A stretch of DNA of 64,000 nt from Microvenator marinus (lineage in GTDB: Bacteria; Myxococcota_A; Bradymonadia; Bradymonadales; Bradymonadaceae), in assembly GCF_007993755.1 (NCBI RefSeq), contig NZ_CP042467.1:3992001-4056000 (forward strand). Reading direction: 5' to 3'. Position numbers and translations under genes: made by a program. This document shows, in pieces, positions 47,974 through 56,476 of this stretch (position 1 is the first letter of the stretch; each line of letters begins with the position of its first letter). The notes beneath the pieces are model-generated. The model was not told where the DNA came from. It did not search any database and was given only the letters and a program-made list of their open reading frames with translations.

Positions 47974-49007
47974 TTCTTCCCATCCTTCAGTGCCTTGCTC
48001 GACTCCAACTCTCGCCAGGATTCAAGCGACAAGAGTTCGATGCTCCGATGTTTTTCGTAGAAATTAGCCGGCATATCGCCCCAATCACGACACATAACCT
48101 CGTTTCCTTCGGTCACTCCACAAAAATGAAAGTTTCCGGCCGAGAGCTCTCTGACTTTCACATCGTAGCGATCCCCGTCCATGTTTTCGTGCGAATAGCA
48201 CTCCACGCGATCCCCGAAATTCAGGCAAGCCTTCCCCCCGCACGAGTATTCTACCACGCTCTTTTTGACCACCCTCGGATACACCCCATATGCGTCGTTT
48301 AGTCTCATGGCTTCTTCAGGCGGTAGAGCAAACCAACACGTCACATCCGATGGTGACCCCACCTTTCGCGCACAGACGTAGAGTTCATCCTGACAAGGAG
48401 CCTCGAAACCTTCGAACTCCAAAAAGAGCCCCTCGTAGTCATTGGCGTAGATGGATAGCGGCTCACAGCTTACTCCGGTGGACGTTGAGCCACACAAGCT
48501 ATGGTTACTAACCGATATGTCCAAGTAGTGACCTGAAAAGCGTCGAAGCTCTTCACGCGATAACCCAGACGATAGACCCCAGCGGTGGCCCCAACATTCT
48601 GGCTTTCCAGCCGCGTCCATCCAGCACATCAGATTCCAGCTTGAGGACACCTGACTTGTTCCGAACTCAGGTGGTTGAAGAATGATTTCCGCGGCTTCCA
48701 ATGATCCGAACGAGGGATCTCCAAAGCACTCGCCGTTCTCCAGACAAATCGTCGCAGGCCCGACAGCTCGAGTTCTCACCTCAGGGCGATGGAACACAAT
48801 CGGCGCATCCGGCATTGATTTCCCATCCCAAGACGCGGGATATCGACCCGCGAAACACGTGGTTCCGCCCCCTTGATTGACGCAGGTGATGATGCCAGAT
48901 GTCATCAGCTCAATTGGCGTTGTTTTCTTCGCTTCACTGCATCCAACCGCCGTCATGAGCAACGGGAAAACTGCCCATTTCTTGATGTGATTCCAAAGCA
49001 TCTCCAT
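47970..49007 (-). CDS. Propeller-like lipoprotein A1 (array family)
   Basis: 345 residues. The signal ends in MTAVGC (Cys23). Seven cysteine pairs (42/51, 88/94, 128/138, 172/181, 212/224, 261/270, 296/306) are spaced about 42 residues apart, each making a short hairpin such as ITCVNQGGGTTCFAG or HFCGVTEGNEVMC. This spacing fits a seven-bladed RCC1-like propeller with one disulfide per blade. The protein ends with ELLSLESWREL, a tail shared by the family. It is nearly a copy of A3. Function unknown. Confidence 0.72.
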   Translation of the reverse strand: MEMLWNHIKKWAVFPLLMTAVGCSEAKKTTPIELMTSGIITCVNQGGGTTCFAGRYPASWDGKSMPDAPIVFHRPEVRTRAVGPATICLENGECFGDPSFGSLEAAEIILQPPEFGTSQVSSSWNLMCWMDAAGKPECWGHRWGLSSGLSREELRRFSGHYLDISVSNHSLCGSTSTGVSCEPLSIYANDYEGLFLEFEGFEAPCQDELYVCARKVGSPSDVTCWFALPPEEAMRLNDAYGVYPRVVKKSVVEYSCGGKACLNFGDRVECYSHENMDGDRYDVKVRELSAGNFHFCGVTEGNEVMCRDWGDMPANFYEKHRSIELLSLESWRELESSKALKDGKK

Positions 49008-49013
49008 TCGTCG

Positions 49014-50030
49014 TCATTCCTGCTCAGAAGCTTCTATCCAAGGGCCATGAGATTTATCTTGCACTGTTGGAAACGAGATTTTTGACCGGGGTCGATGCAC
49101 CTCCTTCCACGACTCAAGGGATAAGAATTCGAGCTGACGATTCTCTCGCACCGTCGTTTGGATCTTGTCGTTGAGATACCGACACAGGAGCTCGCCGTTT
49201 GTCGTGATTCCACAGAAGTGATTGGTGCCGACGGCCAATGAGTGGACCTCAACGTCAAATCTTGAAACGTCACCATGCTTCGAACGGCACTCAACCCGTT
49301 TTCCGAAGTTGAAACACGCTAACTCGCCGGCGCCGTACTCCTTTACCCGCTCAAGGGTGATCTGAGGGCCCTCTTCAAATCTACATCGCACCTCTCCAGG
49401 CTCATTGATCTTGCGTGCACAAAGCAAGGTTTCCGACATCTGTGGCCGCTCAAAACCCTCCCACCGCAGAGACCCCGGGCCTTCATTCTGAGTGTCCGCC
49501 AAGAGTGATTCGCACTGGGTAGCTCCGTCCACCGAACCGCAAATGGTCTGGCTGTACATGACGATATCTTTGTATTTTTGTTTGGGGGCTCGGACTCCTT
49601 CAGCCTCACCGCGACACTCGACTTCGCCCGATGTATCTCGCCAGCAAACAATGTTGATGTCAGCGGCCAATTCCGTCACCGTGCGCATATCGATCTGCTG
49701 AAGCACCGCCTCGGCCGCGGCCAATGAACCCATTCGAGCGTCCCCATAACACGTGCCGTCCTCGAGACAGATTTGGTAGGGAGCAACCATCGCGACCGTC
49801 TTGTCTGGCCGATGAAACGAGATGGGAACACCAGGTAGGCCGGCGCCGTCCCAGAGCTCGGGCTGAAGACCTCCAAAGCAAGTCGAAGAGTCACCAATAT
49901 TCACGCAAGTCACGACACCCTTAACCTTGAGCTCGAGAGCTTGATTCAACTGGCGTTGCTCACAACCCTGGCAGGCCGCAGCAAAAGAGCCCAAAGCTAT
50001 TACCGCAAGATTGATACAAAGGAGGTGCAT
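49014..50030 (-). CDS. Propeller-like lipoprotein A2 (array family)
   Basis: 338 residues from ATG 50030, giving a signal ending in SFAAAC. The seven-hairpin pattern is kept (VTCVNIGDSSTCFGG, ICLEDGTCYGD, VCWRDTSGEVEC, ICGSVDGATQC, LLCARKINEPGEVRC, ACFNFGKRVEC, FCGITTNGELLC), as is the tail QLEFLSLESWKEV. It is the more diverged member lying between the near-identical A1 and A3. A longer upstream frame to 50096 exists but lacks a signal. Confidence 0.7.
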   Translation of the reverse strand: MHLLCINLAVIALGSFAAACQGCEQRQLNQALELKVKGVVTCVNIGDSSTCFGGLQPELWDGAGLPGVPISFHRPDKTVAMVAPYQICLEDGTCYGDARMGSLAAAEAVLQQIDMRTVTELAADINIVCWRDTSGEVECRGEAEGVRAPKQKYKDIVMYSQTICGSVDGATQCESLLADTQNEGPGSLRWEGFERPQMSETLLCARKINEPGEVRCRFEEGPQITLERVKEYGAGELACFNFGKRVECRSKHGDVSRFDVEVHSLAVGTNHFCGITTNGELLCRYLNDKIQTTVRENRQLEFLSLESWKEVHRPRSKISFPTVQDKSHGPWIEASEQE

Positions 50031-50053
50031 CCCAGTTCTTGTGTTCTTTCGTT

Positions 50054-51085
50054 TCACTTTCCCCTCTCGTTGCTCGACTCCAACAACTCTCGCCAAGATT
50101 CGAGCGACAAGAGCTCAATGCTCCGATGTTTTTCGTAAAAACTGGCCGGCCTATCTCCCCAATCACGACACACGACCTCGTTTTCTTCCGTCACTCCGCA
50201 AAAATGAAAGTTTCCGGCCGAGAGTTCTCTGACTTTCACATCATAGAGCTCCCCGTCCATATTTTCGTGCGAATAGCACTCCACGCGATCCCCGAAATTC
50301 AGGCAAGCCTTCCCACCACAAGTGTATTCTACCACGCCCTTTTTGACGACTCGGGGATAGAATCCGTATGGGTCGTTTCTTCTCATAGCCTCTTCGGGCG
50401 GGAGGGCAAACCAACACGTCACATCCGAAGGTGCCCCCACCTTTCGCGCACAGACGTAGAGTTCGCCCTGACAAGGAGACTCGAAACCTTCAAACTCTAA
50501 AAAGAGCCCATCGTGGTCATTGGCGTAGATGGATAACGGCTCGCAGCTTACTCCGGTGGAAGTTGAGCCACACAAGCTATGGTTACTAACCGACATGTCC
50601 GAGTAGCGACCTGAAAAGCGTCGAAGCTCTTCGCGCGATAACCCCGACGTTAGACCCCAGCGGTGGCCCCAACATTCTGGCTTTCCAGCCGCGTCCAACC
50701 AGCACATGAGGTTCAAGCTTGTGGACAAGTTGCTCCCAAACTCCGGTGGTTGAAGAATGATTTCAGCAGCCTCCAGTGTCCCGATCCAGGGGTCTCCAAA
50801 GCACTCTCCATCCTCCAGACAGATGGCCCAAGGGCCAACAACGCGAGTTCTTGCATCAGGGCGATGGAACACAATGGGCGCGTCAGGCATCGATCTCCCG
50901 TCCCAAGACGTGGGATATCGACCCGCGAAACACGTGGTTCCGCCCCGTTGATTGACGCAGGTGATGATGCCAGATGTCATCAGCTCCAAACCAGTATCCG
51001 TTGTTTTCTTCGTTTCACTGCATCCAACCACCGTCCCCAGCAACAGCAATGCAGCCCATGGCTTCTTTCGTTTCATGGAACTCAT
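50054..51085 (-). CDS. Propeller-like lipoprotein A3 (array family)
   Basis: 343 residues from ATG 51085; ATG 51076 is an alternative three codons in. The signal ends in GTVVGC. Sequence and cysteine pattern are almost the same as A1 across the whole length, showing a recent duplication or gene conversion. The promoter region of the divergent Imm8 gene is just upstream (65 bases). Confidence 0.72.
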   Translation of the reverse strand: MSSMKRKKPWAALLLLGTVVGCSETKKTTDTGLELMTSGIITCVNQRGGTTCFAGRYPTSWDGRSMPDAPIVFHRPDARTRVVGPWAICLEDGECFGDPWIGTLEAAEIILQPPEFGSNLSTSLNLMCWLDAAGKPECWGHRWGLTSGLSREELRRFSGRYSDMSVSNHSLCGSTSTGVSCEPLSIYANDHDGLFLEFEGFESPCQGELYVCARKVGAPSDVTCWFALPPEEAMRRNDPYGFYPRVVKKGVVEYTCGGKACLNFGDRVECYSHENMDGELYDVKVRELSAGNFHFCGVTEENEVVCRDWGDRPASFYEKHRSIELLSLESWRELLESSNERGK

Positions 51086-51149
51086 ATAGTGGTTACTTTT
51101 TGTTTGAGTCAGAAGCCTATGAATTGTTCCCACTAGGGCTTGAAAAAAA

Positions 51150-51515
51150 ATGATCGCACAACTGAAAGACCTCTCGTCGTACGAGATTGACGAAGACCTC
51201 GCAAGCTACACTCCGGAGGTCTTTGACAATTTCGAACTCACCATTCTGGCTTCAATTGGTGTGAACGGGACGGAAGGGGCTGACCTCTTTCAGTTCGAGA
51301 TTTGTACCCCAAAATCTCTATCTGACCGATGCGAAGGCGGAGAGGTTGTGGCAGGGCGAGGCAAGCTCATTGTAGGTCACTACGACTACGCGGCGATTCG
51401 GCAGTACTTGGACCGGATCTGCTCCCAGTGTTCTGGCGATGATTGGCCGGAAATTGTGGAGAAGTTGAGCCGTTACGGATTGTGGGAGTTTGAAGGATAC
51501 GAGAGATTCGCCTAA
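51150..51515 (+). CDS. Immunity protein, Imm8 family
   Basis: 121 residues. The pattern FELTILASIGVNGTEGADLFQFEICTPKSL, then GKLIVGHYDYAAIRQYLDRICSQC, and finally YGLWEFEGYERF matches Imm8, an immunity family of polymorphic toxin systems. It is the only gene of the array on the plus strand. Its 3' end overlaps the neighbour on the minus strand by 4 bases. It is the strongest evidence that the array is an immunity locus. Confidence 0.8.
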   Translation: MIAQLKDLSSYEIDEDLASYTPEVFDNFELTILASIGVNGTEGADLFQFEICTPKSLSDRCEGGEVVAGRGKLIVGHYDYAAIRQYLDRICSQCSGDDWPEIVEKLSRYGLWEFEGYERFA

Positions 51516-51778
51516 GTCTGCTTGTCCAACGACTCATCTGCCCTATGGAACCGAGACGGGCCGTCGGGCAGTACATGTTCTAGAAACTTCGTGGCCATCA
51601 CTCCGAACTCAGCAAAGTTCTTCTGTGCTTCTTCTAGCGAAAGGTGGTTGGGACCTGGTATGTCGTCGAAGACAATCTCGTGGTTTTCCCAAAAGCAAAC
51701 ACTCTCTGCGGTGATCTCCACAAACGCGACGTCGCTGAAGGGCAAGATTTCGAAGCCCGAACTCAATAAGACTGCCAT
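51512..51778 (-). CDS. Small acidic hypothetical protein in immunity array
   Basis: 88 residues, no signal or membrane helix. Beta-strand-like start (VLLSSGFEILPFSDVAFVEIT) followed by a helical EEAQKNFAEFGVMATKFLEHV. Size and neighbours fit an immunity protein; no family recognised. It overlaps the convergent Imm8 stop. Confidence 0.5.
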   Translation of the reverse strand: MAVLLSSGFEILPFSDVAFVEITAESVCFWENHEIVFDDIPGPNHLSLEEAQKNFAEFGVMATKFLEHVLPDGPSRFHRADESLDKQT

Positions 51779-51792
51779 CTTTCAATCCCTCG

Positions 51793-52170
51793 TCAACTGG
51801 ACTTCGACTTAACCAGGTCTTGGCTGAAGGCAACCATAAATTCTGTGCGATCCTCCTTCGTTAGAAGGAGATAGTCAGACAGGTTCCACTGGAGGAAATC
51901 ATTGATTTCACATGGGAGCGCTGGATCAAGGGGCAAGTTGTGGCACACATTCAGTTCGAGCGCCGCATCCTCCAAGAAGTCCGCCTCAATCAATGCTTCA
52001 ACTCTATCCAACTCCAAACTCATCGTCCTGGGGAAACGCGAAGGCCTAGCCATGACGCGAAGATCATTCAAACACTCTTGAATTTCCGGCGGAAGAGCAC
52101 CTCGACTCAATGCATTTCGAAGTATACAGAGAAGGATTTGTCCATCTTTATAGGTTAAAACATCACTCAT
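51793..52170 (-). CDS. Hypothetical helical protein in immunity array
   Basis: 125 residues, mainly helical and acidic (GQILLCILRNALSRG, ELDRVEALIEADFLEDAALEL, DFLQWNLSDYLLLTKEDRTEF). No family recognised. It is spaced 14-16 bases from its neighbours on the same strand, consistent with co-transcription. Confidence 0.5.
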   Translation of the reverse strand: MSDVLTYKDGQILLCILRNALSRGALPPEIQECLNDLRVMARPSRFPRTMSLELDRVEALIEADFLEDAALELNVCHNLPLDPALPCEINDFLQWNLSDYLLLTKEDRTEFMVAFSQDLVKSKSS

Positions 52171-52185
52171 CGCTAACCTTCCAAC

Positions 52186-52470
52186 TCATGTGTCAAATGC
52201 AGCGAAATATCTAATCTCGCCAGTTTGCACCAGATCTTCGATACAGCGTTCAACCACGTCTTGCGACAACTGTTCGACCACAATCATTTGAGCAGCCCAA
52301 AGATATCCAACACCGTTTGGCGCAGATTCACGAATTAGCCGAGTCACATTCGCGAGGGTAAAGAAACTAGGGAAAAACCGCTCCCCCGTTTCGAGAGCAA
52401 CCTCAACATCAATGTTGTCGTCGTGCTGGTCTTGAATGGGATGCATGTACTTAATCGAATATCTACTCAC
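52186..52470 (-). CDS. Small hypothetical protein in immunity array
   Basis: About 94 residues. A GTG start at 52470 is chosen because GAAGG lies six bases upstream; a longer frame extends to 52545 and would overlap the next gene. The core (VEVALETGERFFPSFFTLANVTRLI, YLWAAQMIVVEQLSQDVVERCIEDLVQTGEI) looks like a soluble alpha/beta protein. No family recognised. Confidence 0.5.
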   Translation of the reverse strand: MSRYSIKYMHPIQDQHDDNIDVEVALETGERFFPSFFTLANVTRLIRESAPNGVGYLWAAQMIVVEQLSQDVVERCIEDLVQTGEIRYFAAFDT

Positions 52471-52541
52471 CGAATACCTTCTGTCTTTTTGGAGGTGGCA
52501 ACCATTACTAGCTTCTACGCTCTTCTCGCTGCACCTACGAT

Positions 52542-53123
52542 TCATTGGGACTGAAATTCATCCAACATTCTCAAAATGCTTGGTCGATATCGACCAAGCA
52601 GGAACCGGTCTGCGTAGGCTGAATCGTGATCGACTTCACGATCATTGAGGTCGAGAAACGTGGCTTGCCAAACACCTGTGGGAGGAATCGAAAGGTGCGG
52701 AATCCAGAGACTCCTCAAATCGCGATATCCACCGAGCTCGACCTCTGTATCAACACCAGCCTCTAGATCGACAATGGTCTGCGCCAGGGCGCTTACACAA
52801 AGAGCCAATTCAAACACGGGCTCATAAGCCTCATCATCTTCGAGATTCCATGTGTCTTCGAGTGGCGGGTCAAAACCGCGTAAGCCGGCACGGAGTGCAA
52901 TTACACGATCTGCAACCTCTTCAGAAATCGTTTCGCGTGAATCGACTCGAGACCAAGTATCCACGAGCAGGGTGCGCAAGAATTCTACAGCGATATCTGA
53001 GTGGTACTCGAAGAGCAGGCAGAGCATCCATTCGAGGCAAGGGCACTCCACATAGAAATCATTTGGCGGTGAGTGACTATTGGCGGAGACCCCATAGGGG
53101 TTCCAGTTCGCACTTGGAGCCAT
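52542..53123 (-). CDS. Hypothetical protein in immunity array
   Basis: 193 residues, soluble and acidic. It is helix-rich at first (LEWMLCLLFEYHSDIAVEFLRTLLVDTW) with a beta-rich end (SLWIPHLSIPPTGVWQATFLDLNDREVDHDSAYADRF). No recognised domain. It is in line with the array and likely another immunity-type gene. Confidence 0.5.
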   Translation of the reverse strand: MAPSANWNPYGVSANSHSPPNDFYVECPCLEWMLCLLFEYHSDIAVEFLRTLLVDTWSRVDSRETISEEVADRVIALRAGLRGFDPPLEDTWNLEDDEAYEPVFELALCVSALAQTIVDLEAGVDTEVELGGYRDLRSLWIPHLSIPPTGVWQATFLDLNDREVDHDSAYADRFLLGRYRPSILRMLDEFQSQ

Positions 53124-53152
53124 AAGCTTCCAAAACTGAGAGCGTACTTCTG

Positions 53153-53587
53153 CTATTCATCATGAAAGTCCAAACGCGCTACGCCCTGACTCCGCAGGGT
53201 TCTTTCCAGAGCTTCCAAGTCGCGCAACTCACCACCAACATACTTCAAGCTGTAGTGCGCATCGGGTGATGGCCAGGGTTCATCATAGCTATATCCCTCA
53301 AGCATATCGAGCACGCCGTCCTTGATGTAGAGCAAGAAACCGACCTCGGTGCGTGTTTTTGGAAACTCGCAAACTACATCGCCGAACGTGACATCAAGCC
53401 CTCCGATCCGTGGCAAATGGTCAGGTACCGAAAGGCTAGTAAAGAAGCCGACTCCGGTATGCTCGCGGTCATTTACGATACACTCGACAAGTTGCTCTCG
53501 TAGGTTGACGAAGAACGGAAGGTCGCCCTCAAGCAACTTCTGCAATATCGCGTTCTCAAATCTCGATAGTGAGTTTTGCATACTCAA
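53153..53587 (-). CDS. Hypothetical protein in immunity array
   Basis: 144 residues (ATG 53581 is an alternative start two codons in). It has a helical start (FENAILQKLLEGDLPFFVNLREQL) and a beta-rich middle and end (VGFFTSLSVP, VGFLLYIKDGVLDMLEGYSYDEPWP). The latter segment gives the look of a conserved soluble family that I cannot name. It lies downstream of the A4 lipoprotein gene. Confidence 0.55.
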   Translation of the reverse strand: MSMQNSLSRFENAILQKLLEGDLPFFVNLREQLVECIVNDREHTGVGFFTSLSVPDHLPRIGGLDVTFGDVVCEFPKTRTEVGFLLYIKDGVLDMLEGYSYDEPWPSPDAHYSLKYVGGELRDLEALERTLRSQGVARLDFHDE

Positions 53588-53593
53588 TACTTC

Positions 53594-53660
53594 TCAGTGG
53601 ATAGTTGGAGCCCAAAGCTCACGGCATGACAGCACGCATTCCGTGGTAGCGGGTTCAAGA
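53594..53660 (-). pseudogene. 3'-end relic of the Zn-ribbon-like gene
   Basis: In the minus direction this piece reads SLEPATTECVLSCRELWAPTIH and a stop, very like the C-terminus of the 167-residue gene at 58662-59165 (RPATTQRVLACRELWAVC). It has no start or remainder of the gene. It sits directly after the A4 lipoprotein stop. Confidence 0.5.
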
Positions 53661-53663
53661 GAC

Positions 53664-54641
53664 TCAGTCTTTTGACCTTGGTTCGGCGAGCAAATCGCGC
53701 CAGGACTCAAGGGAAATGAACTCCAAACTGCGATGTTTCGAAAAGTAGTCCTTACCCTTGTCATTAAGCGTTCTACACAAGACTTGGTTGGCTTTTGTAA
53801 CTCCGCAGAAATGAAACGTTCCCACCGAGATCTGTACTAGCTCAACCTCGAACTTTTTGACTCGGGAAGAATCATGAGAATAGCACTCGACGCGGTCTCC
53901 AAAGTTCAGACACGCCTCACCGCCACACGAGTACTCTAGGACACCACTGCGTTTGATATCAGGTTTGCCATCAAACCAACACGTTACCTCGGTCACGTTG
54001 TCTCTTCGGCGTGCGCACACATAGTATTCGTCTAGGCACGGTTTTTCATAGCCCTCAAACTCTCGAAACAACTCGGGAGATTCGTTGGCATGGACGGAGA
54101 GTGGTTCGCACTTGACACCTGAGCGGGTCGTGCCACAAATCTCCAACGAGTTGAGCTCTATGTCTTCGTACTCAGTAGCTATATCTCGAATGTCCGCTCC
54201 AGACATGTTTCTGAAGTAACTCCAGTTCTCTCCCACACAATCTGGGTGTTTGTCTGGCCCCAACCAACACAAGAGGTTGATGTGCGCCGAGACGTGGTCG
54301 CCTCGAAAATTTGGTGGCTTTAGAACGGTCTCAGCGGCCTCCAAAGACCCCAGTGTTGCATCACCGAAGCACCTACCATCATCAAGGCAAACCCATTGTG
54401 GTCCTACAACGCGAGCGGTGGCTTTGGGCCGATGAAAAACGATAGGTACGTCAGGCAAGCTCGTCCCATCCCATAGCTTCGGATATTTTCCAGCAAAGCA
54501 CGTTGTACTGTCCGCACGATTGACACACGTGATGTTCGCCGCTGTTCGCAACTCGATGGGAGTTGCATCGTTTGAGCCGTTGCCGCTACATCCACAGACG
54601 ATAGCAAACAACAGGCTATGAAACCCGTTTTGATTCACCAT
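53664..54641 (-). CDS. Propeller-like lipoprotein A4 (array family)
   Basis: 325 residues. The signal ends in IVCGC. It keeps the family plan: ITCVNRADSTTCFAG, VCLDDGRCFGD, LLCWLGPDKHPDC, ICGTTRSGVKC, YVCARRRDNVTEVTC, ACLNFGDRVEC, FCGVTKANQVLC, and the tail LEFISLESWRDL. It is clearly diverged from A1/A3, so the family has been expanding over a long time. Confidence 0.7.
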   Translation of the reverse strand: MVNQNGFHSLLFAIVCGCSGNGSNDATPIELRTAANITCVNRADSTTCFAGKYPKLWDGTSLPDVPIVFHRPKATARVVGPQWVCLDDGRCFGDATLGSLEAAETVLKPPNFRGDHVSAHINLLCWLGPDKHPDCVGENWSYFRNMSGADIRDIATEYEDIELNSLEICGTTRSGVKCEPLSVHANESPELFREFEGYEKPCLDEYYVCARRRDNVTEVTCWFDGKPDIKRSGVLEYSCGGEACLNFGDRVECYSHDSSRVKKFEVELVQISVGTFHFCGVTKANQVLCRTLNDKGKDYFSKHRSLEFISLESWRDLLAEPRSKD

Positions 54642-54670
54642 TCCCTCCGGTCAATTCGACGTCGCTAATA

Positions 54671-54949
54671 CTACCTTCCTTCTAAGTCCTGGCCGTCAGA
54701 AGTCCGTAGTAACTCAGCGCACACACGCTCCAAATCTCTCACGTGCTCTTCGAGCGAGGGATCATAACCGGTCCCCAAGTCATTGATCAGGATACCCTCT
54801 ATGCAATTCGCCAAACGTTCTTGATCGTGAAGGCAAGCCACTATCCTGGGCACATACTCATCGTATTCAACGCCAGCGATATGTGCTGGTACTTCCAGAG
54901 GGTTCCATTGGGTCAAGATGTCACTGATTTTTTCGGTGATGCTTGTCAT
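54671..54949 (-). CDS. Small protein of DUF1871-like appearance
   Basis: 92 residues. The pattern ISDILTQWNPLEVP, then YDEYVPRIVACL, and ending LEEHVRDLERVCAELL resembles small helical proteins of the DUF1871-type group found in immunity-like settings. The resemblance is by eye only. The ATG at 54949 follows a small remnant frame (54950-55066) with no gap. Confidence 0.45.
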   Translation of the reverse strand: MTSITEKISDILTQWNPLEVPAHIAGVEYDEYVPRIVACLHDQERLANCIEGILINDLGTGYDPSLEEHVRDLERVCAELLRTSDGQDLEGR

Positions 54950-55066
54950 CTATTGCGTTCCAACTTCTCGTCCCTGCTTGCTCATCGTCGCCATCATTAC
55001 TCTTTTGCGAAGCGTCAAGTTGTCAAATCTTCCCCGTTCTCCAGCCAACTCAAGCAAACGCTGCAC
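54950..55066 (-). other. Small open frame or coding remnant after A5
   Basis: A 38-residue open frame from GTG 55066 reads VQRLLELAGERGRFDNLTLRKRV and MMATMSKQGREVGTQ. It lies in the same frame as A5, four codons after its stop, and ends directly before the next ATG. It could be a small protein or the tail of a lost gene. Confidence 0.3.
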
Positions 55067-55078
55067 GCCGCCATTTGC

Positions 55079-56098
55079 TTACTTAGGCTCGTCGCGAAGT
55101 CCTCCAGCGTCCCGCTTGGATTTACCTTCCAGATTTCGCCACGACTCCAAAGATAAGAGTTCAATTCCACGATACTCGTCGTAGAGTTTCTCAACCTTGT
55201 CATCAAAAGAACGACAAATGACGTCACCGTCCAAAGAAAGTCCGCAAAACTGAAAAGACCCCACAGAAAGTTTTTGAATTTGCACATCGAAGGTTTTCAC
55301 CTCACCGTCGCGAGCATGGCACTCCACGTTTCCAGCCCGGTTGAGGCAGACCTGTGAGCCGCACCCATACTCCACCACACCTCTAAAGTTGACCCTCTTG
55401 GGTATGCCCCCAACTTCCTCATGTTCGAATTCACAGAAGATATCACTCGGAGAATCGCGACTTCTCGCACAGAGGAGAGCATCGTTCATGTACGTCTTTT
55501 CGAATCCTTTAAAGGTCTTAAACTGCGGGCTGTCTTCATGTGGCTCGGTCCATAGTGGACTGCATTCGACTCCATCTTTTGTCGTTCCGCAGATTGTGGT
55601 GCTGTTGATAGCAATTTCTGAGAAGCGCTCCGAAACACTTGCAATTTGCTCAGATGTGAATGCACGCAGCGGCCCCCAATTGTGGCCCCAGCAGGTCACG
55701 GTTTCATCTTGATTTTGCTGACAAACGATATTGATGTGAGCGGCAAGAGAGCCAGAGGCTTCTATCGGTTGAAGGACCACCTCGGCAGCTTCCAAGGAGC
55801 CAATCACCGGATCTCCAAAACAGGCGCCATCGTCGAGACATATCTGAAACGGACCGACCAGCTTCACATTCTTGTCTGGACGATGAAAGATAATGGAAGC
55901 ATTTGGCATGGTGGTAGTGTCCCATTGCTGCGGATACGCACCACCAAAACACGTGCTGCCTGCACCGTGATTCACACACGTAAGGGCTCCACTCGAGTGG
56001 ATTTCTTTCGCCACGTGTTTGCGTTGGTCGGCGTCGCAGCCAAAGAGAATGGAGGTCAAGGCGAACAACATCCGAAAATGGCAACTAAGTAGCTTCAT
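55079..56098 (-). CDS. Propeller-like lipoprotein A5 (array family)
   Basis: 339 residues. The signal ends in SILFGC. Seven hairpins are visible: LTCVNHGAGSTCFGG, ICLDDGACFGD, VCQQNQDETVTCWG, ICGTTKDGVEC, LLCARSRDSPSDIFC, VCLNRAGNVEC, FCGLSLDGDVIC; the tail is GIELLSLESWRNL. It is first in the transcription order of the five family members. It overlaps the membrane-protein gene upstream by 4 bases. Confidence 0.7.
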   Translation of the reverse strand: MKLLSCHFRMLFALTSILFGCDADQRKHVAKEIHSSGALTCVNHGAGSTCFGGAYPQQWDTTTMPNASIIFHRPDKNVKLVGPFQICLDDGACFGDPVIGSLEAAEVVLQPIEASGSLAAHINIVCQQNQDETVTCWGHNWGPLRAFTSEQIASVSERFSEIAINSTTICGTTKDGVECSPLWTEPHEDSPQFKTFKGFEKTYMNDALLCARSRDSPSDIFCEFEHEEVGGIPKRVNFRGVVEYGCGSQVCLNRAGNVECHARDGEVKTFDVQIQKLSVGSFQFCGLSLDGDVICRSFDDKVEKLYDEYRGIELLSLESWRNLEGKSKRDAGGLRDEPK

Positions 56099-56463
56099 TT
56101 TTCTCCAAAACGGTTGGAGCCTTCACTCTTCCTGGCTCTTTGGTAGAACCAGTTGGCCACTAGTGCCGGTACCATCATGCAAGCGGCTGATGCGGTGACG
56201 AGTACAGCAAGCTGTATATAGAAAACGGGCGCTACCAACCAGTACACTGCGAAAGCTATCGCCGCACTTAGAGTTGCCGACGCCATACCACCTAAGAAGT
56301 ATTTTCCATTCCCGCTGAATCTGATGGTCACGAAATGGACCCAAATCCATAAGAACATCACATTGCCGTAGTACATGTACCTTGCGGTAATGACGACAGC
56401 TGCGATTCCCACCAACCAGGTCAATACCAACTTTTTGCGTTCAGCGCCTTGAAATCGCTCCAT
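56095..56463 (-). CDS. Small multi-pass membrane protein
   Basis: About 122 residues from ATG 56463 (MERFQGAERKK); a longer frame to 56520 overlaps the next gene. Three to four hydrophobic segments are visible (LTWLVGIAAVVITARYMYY, VMFLWIWVHFVTI, ATLSAAIAFAVYWLVAPVFY, IQLAVLVTASAACMMVPALV). It ends with a basic tail. It could be an inner-membrane immunity protein; no family recognised. Confidence 0.6.
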   Translation of the reverse strand: MERFQGAERKKLVLTWLVGIAAVVITARYMYYGNVMFLWIWVHFVTIRFSGNGKYFLGGMASATLSAAIAFAVYWLVAPVFYIQLAVLVTASAACMMVPALVANWFYQRARKSEGSNRFGEK

Positions 56464-56476
56464 AACAAATCCATTG

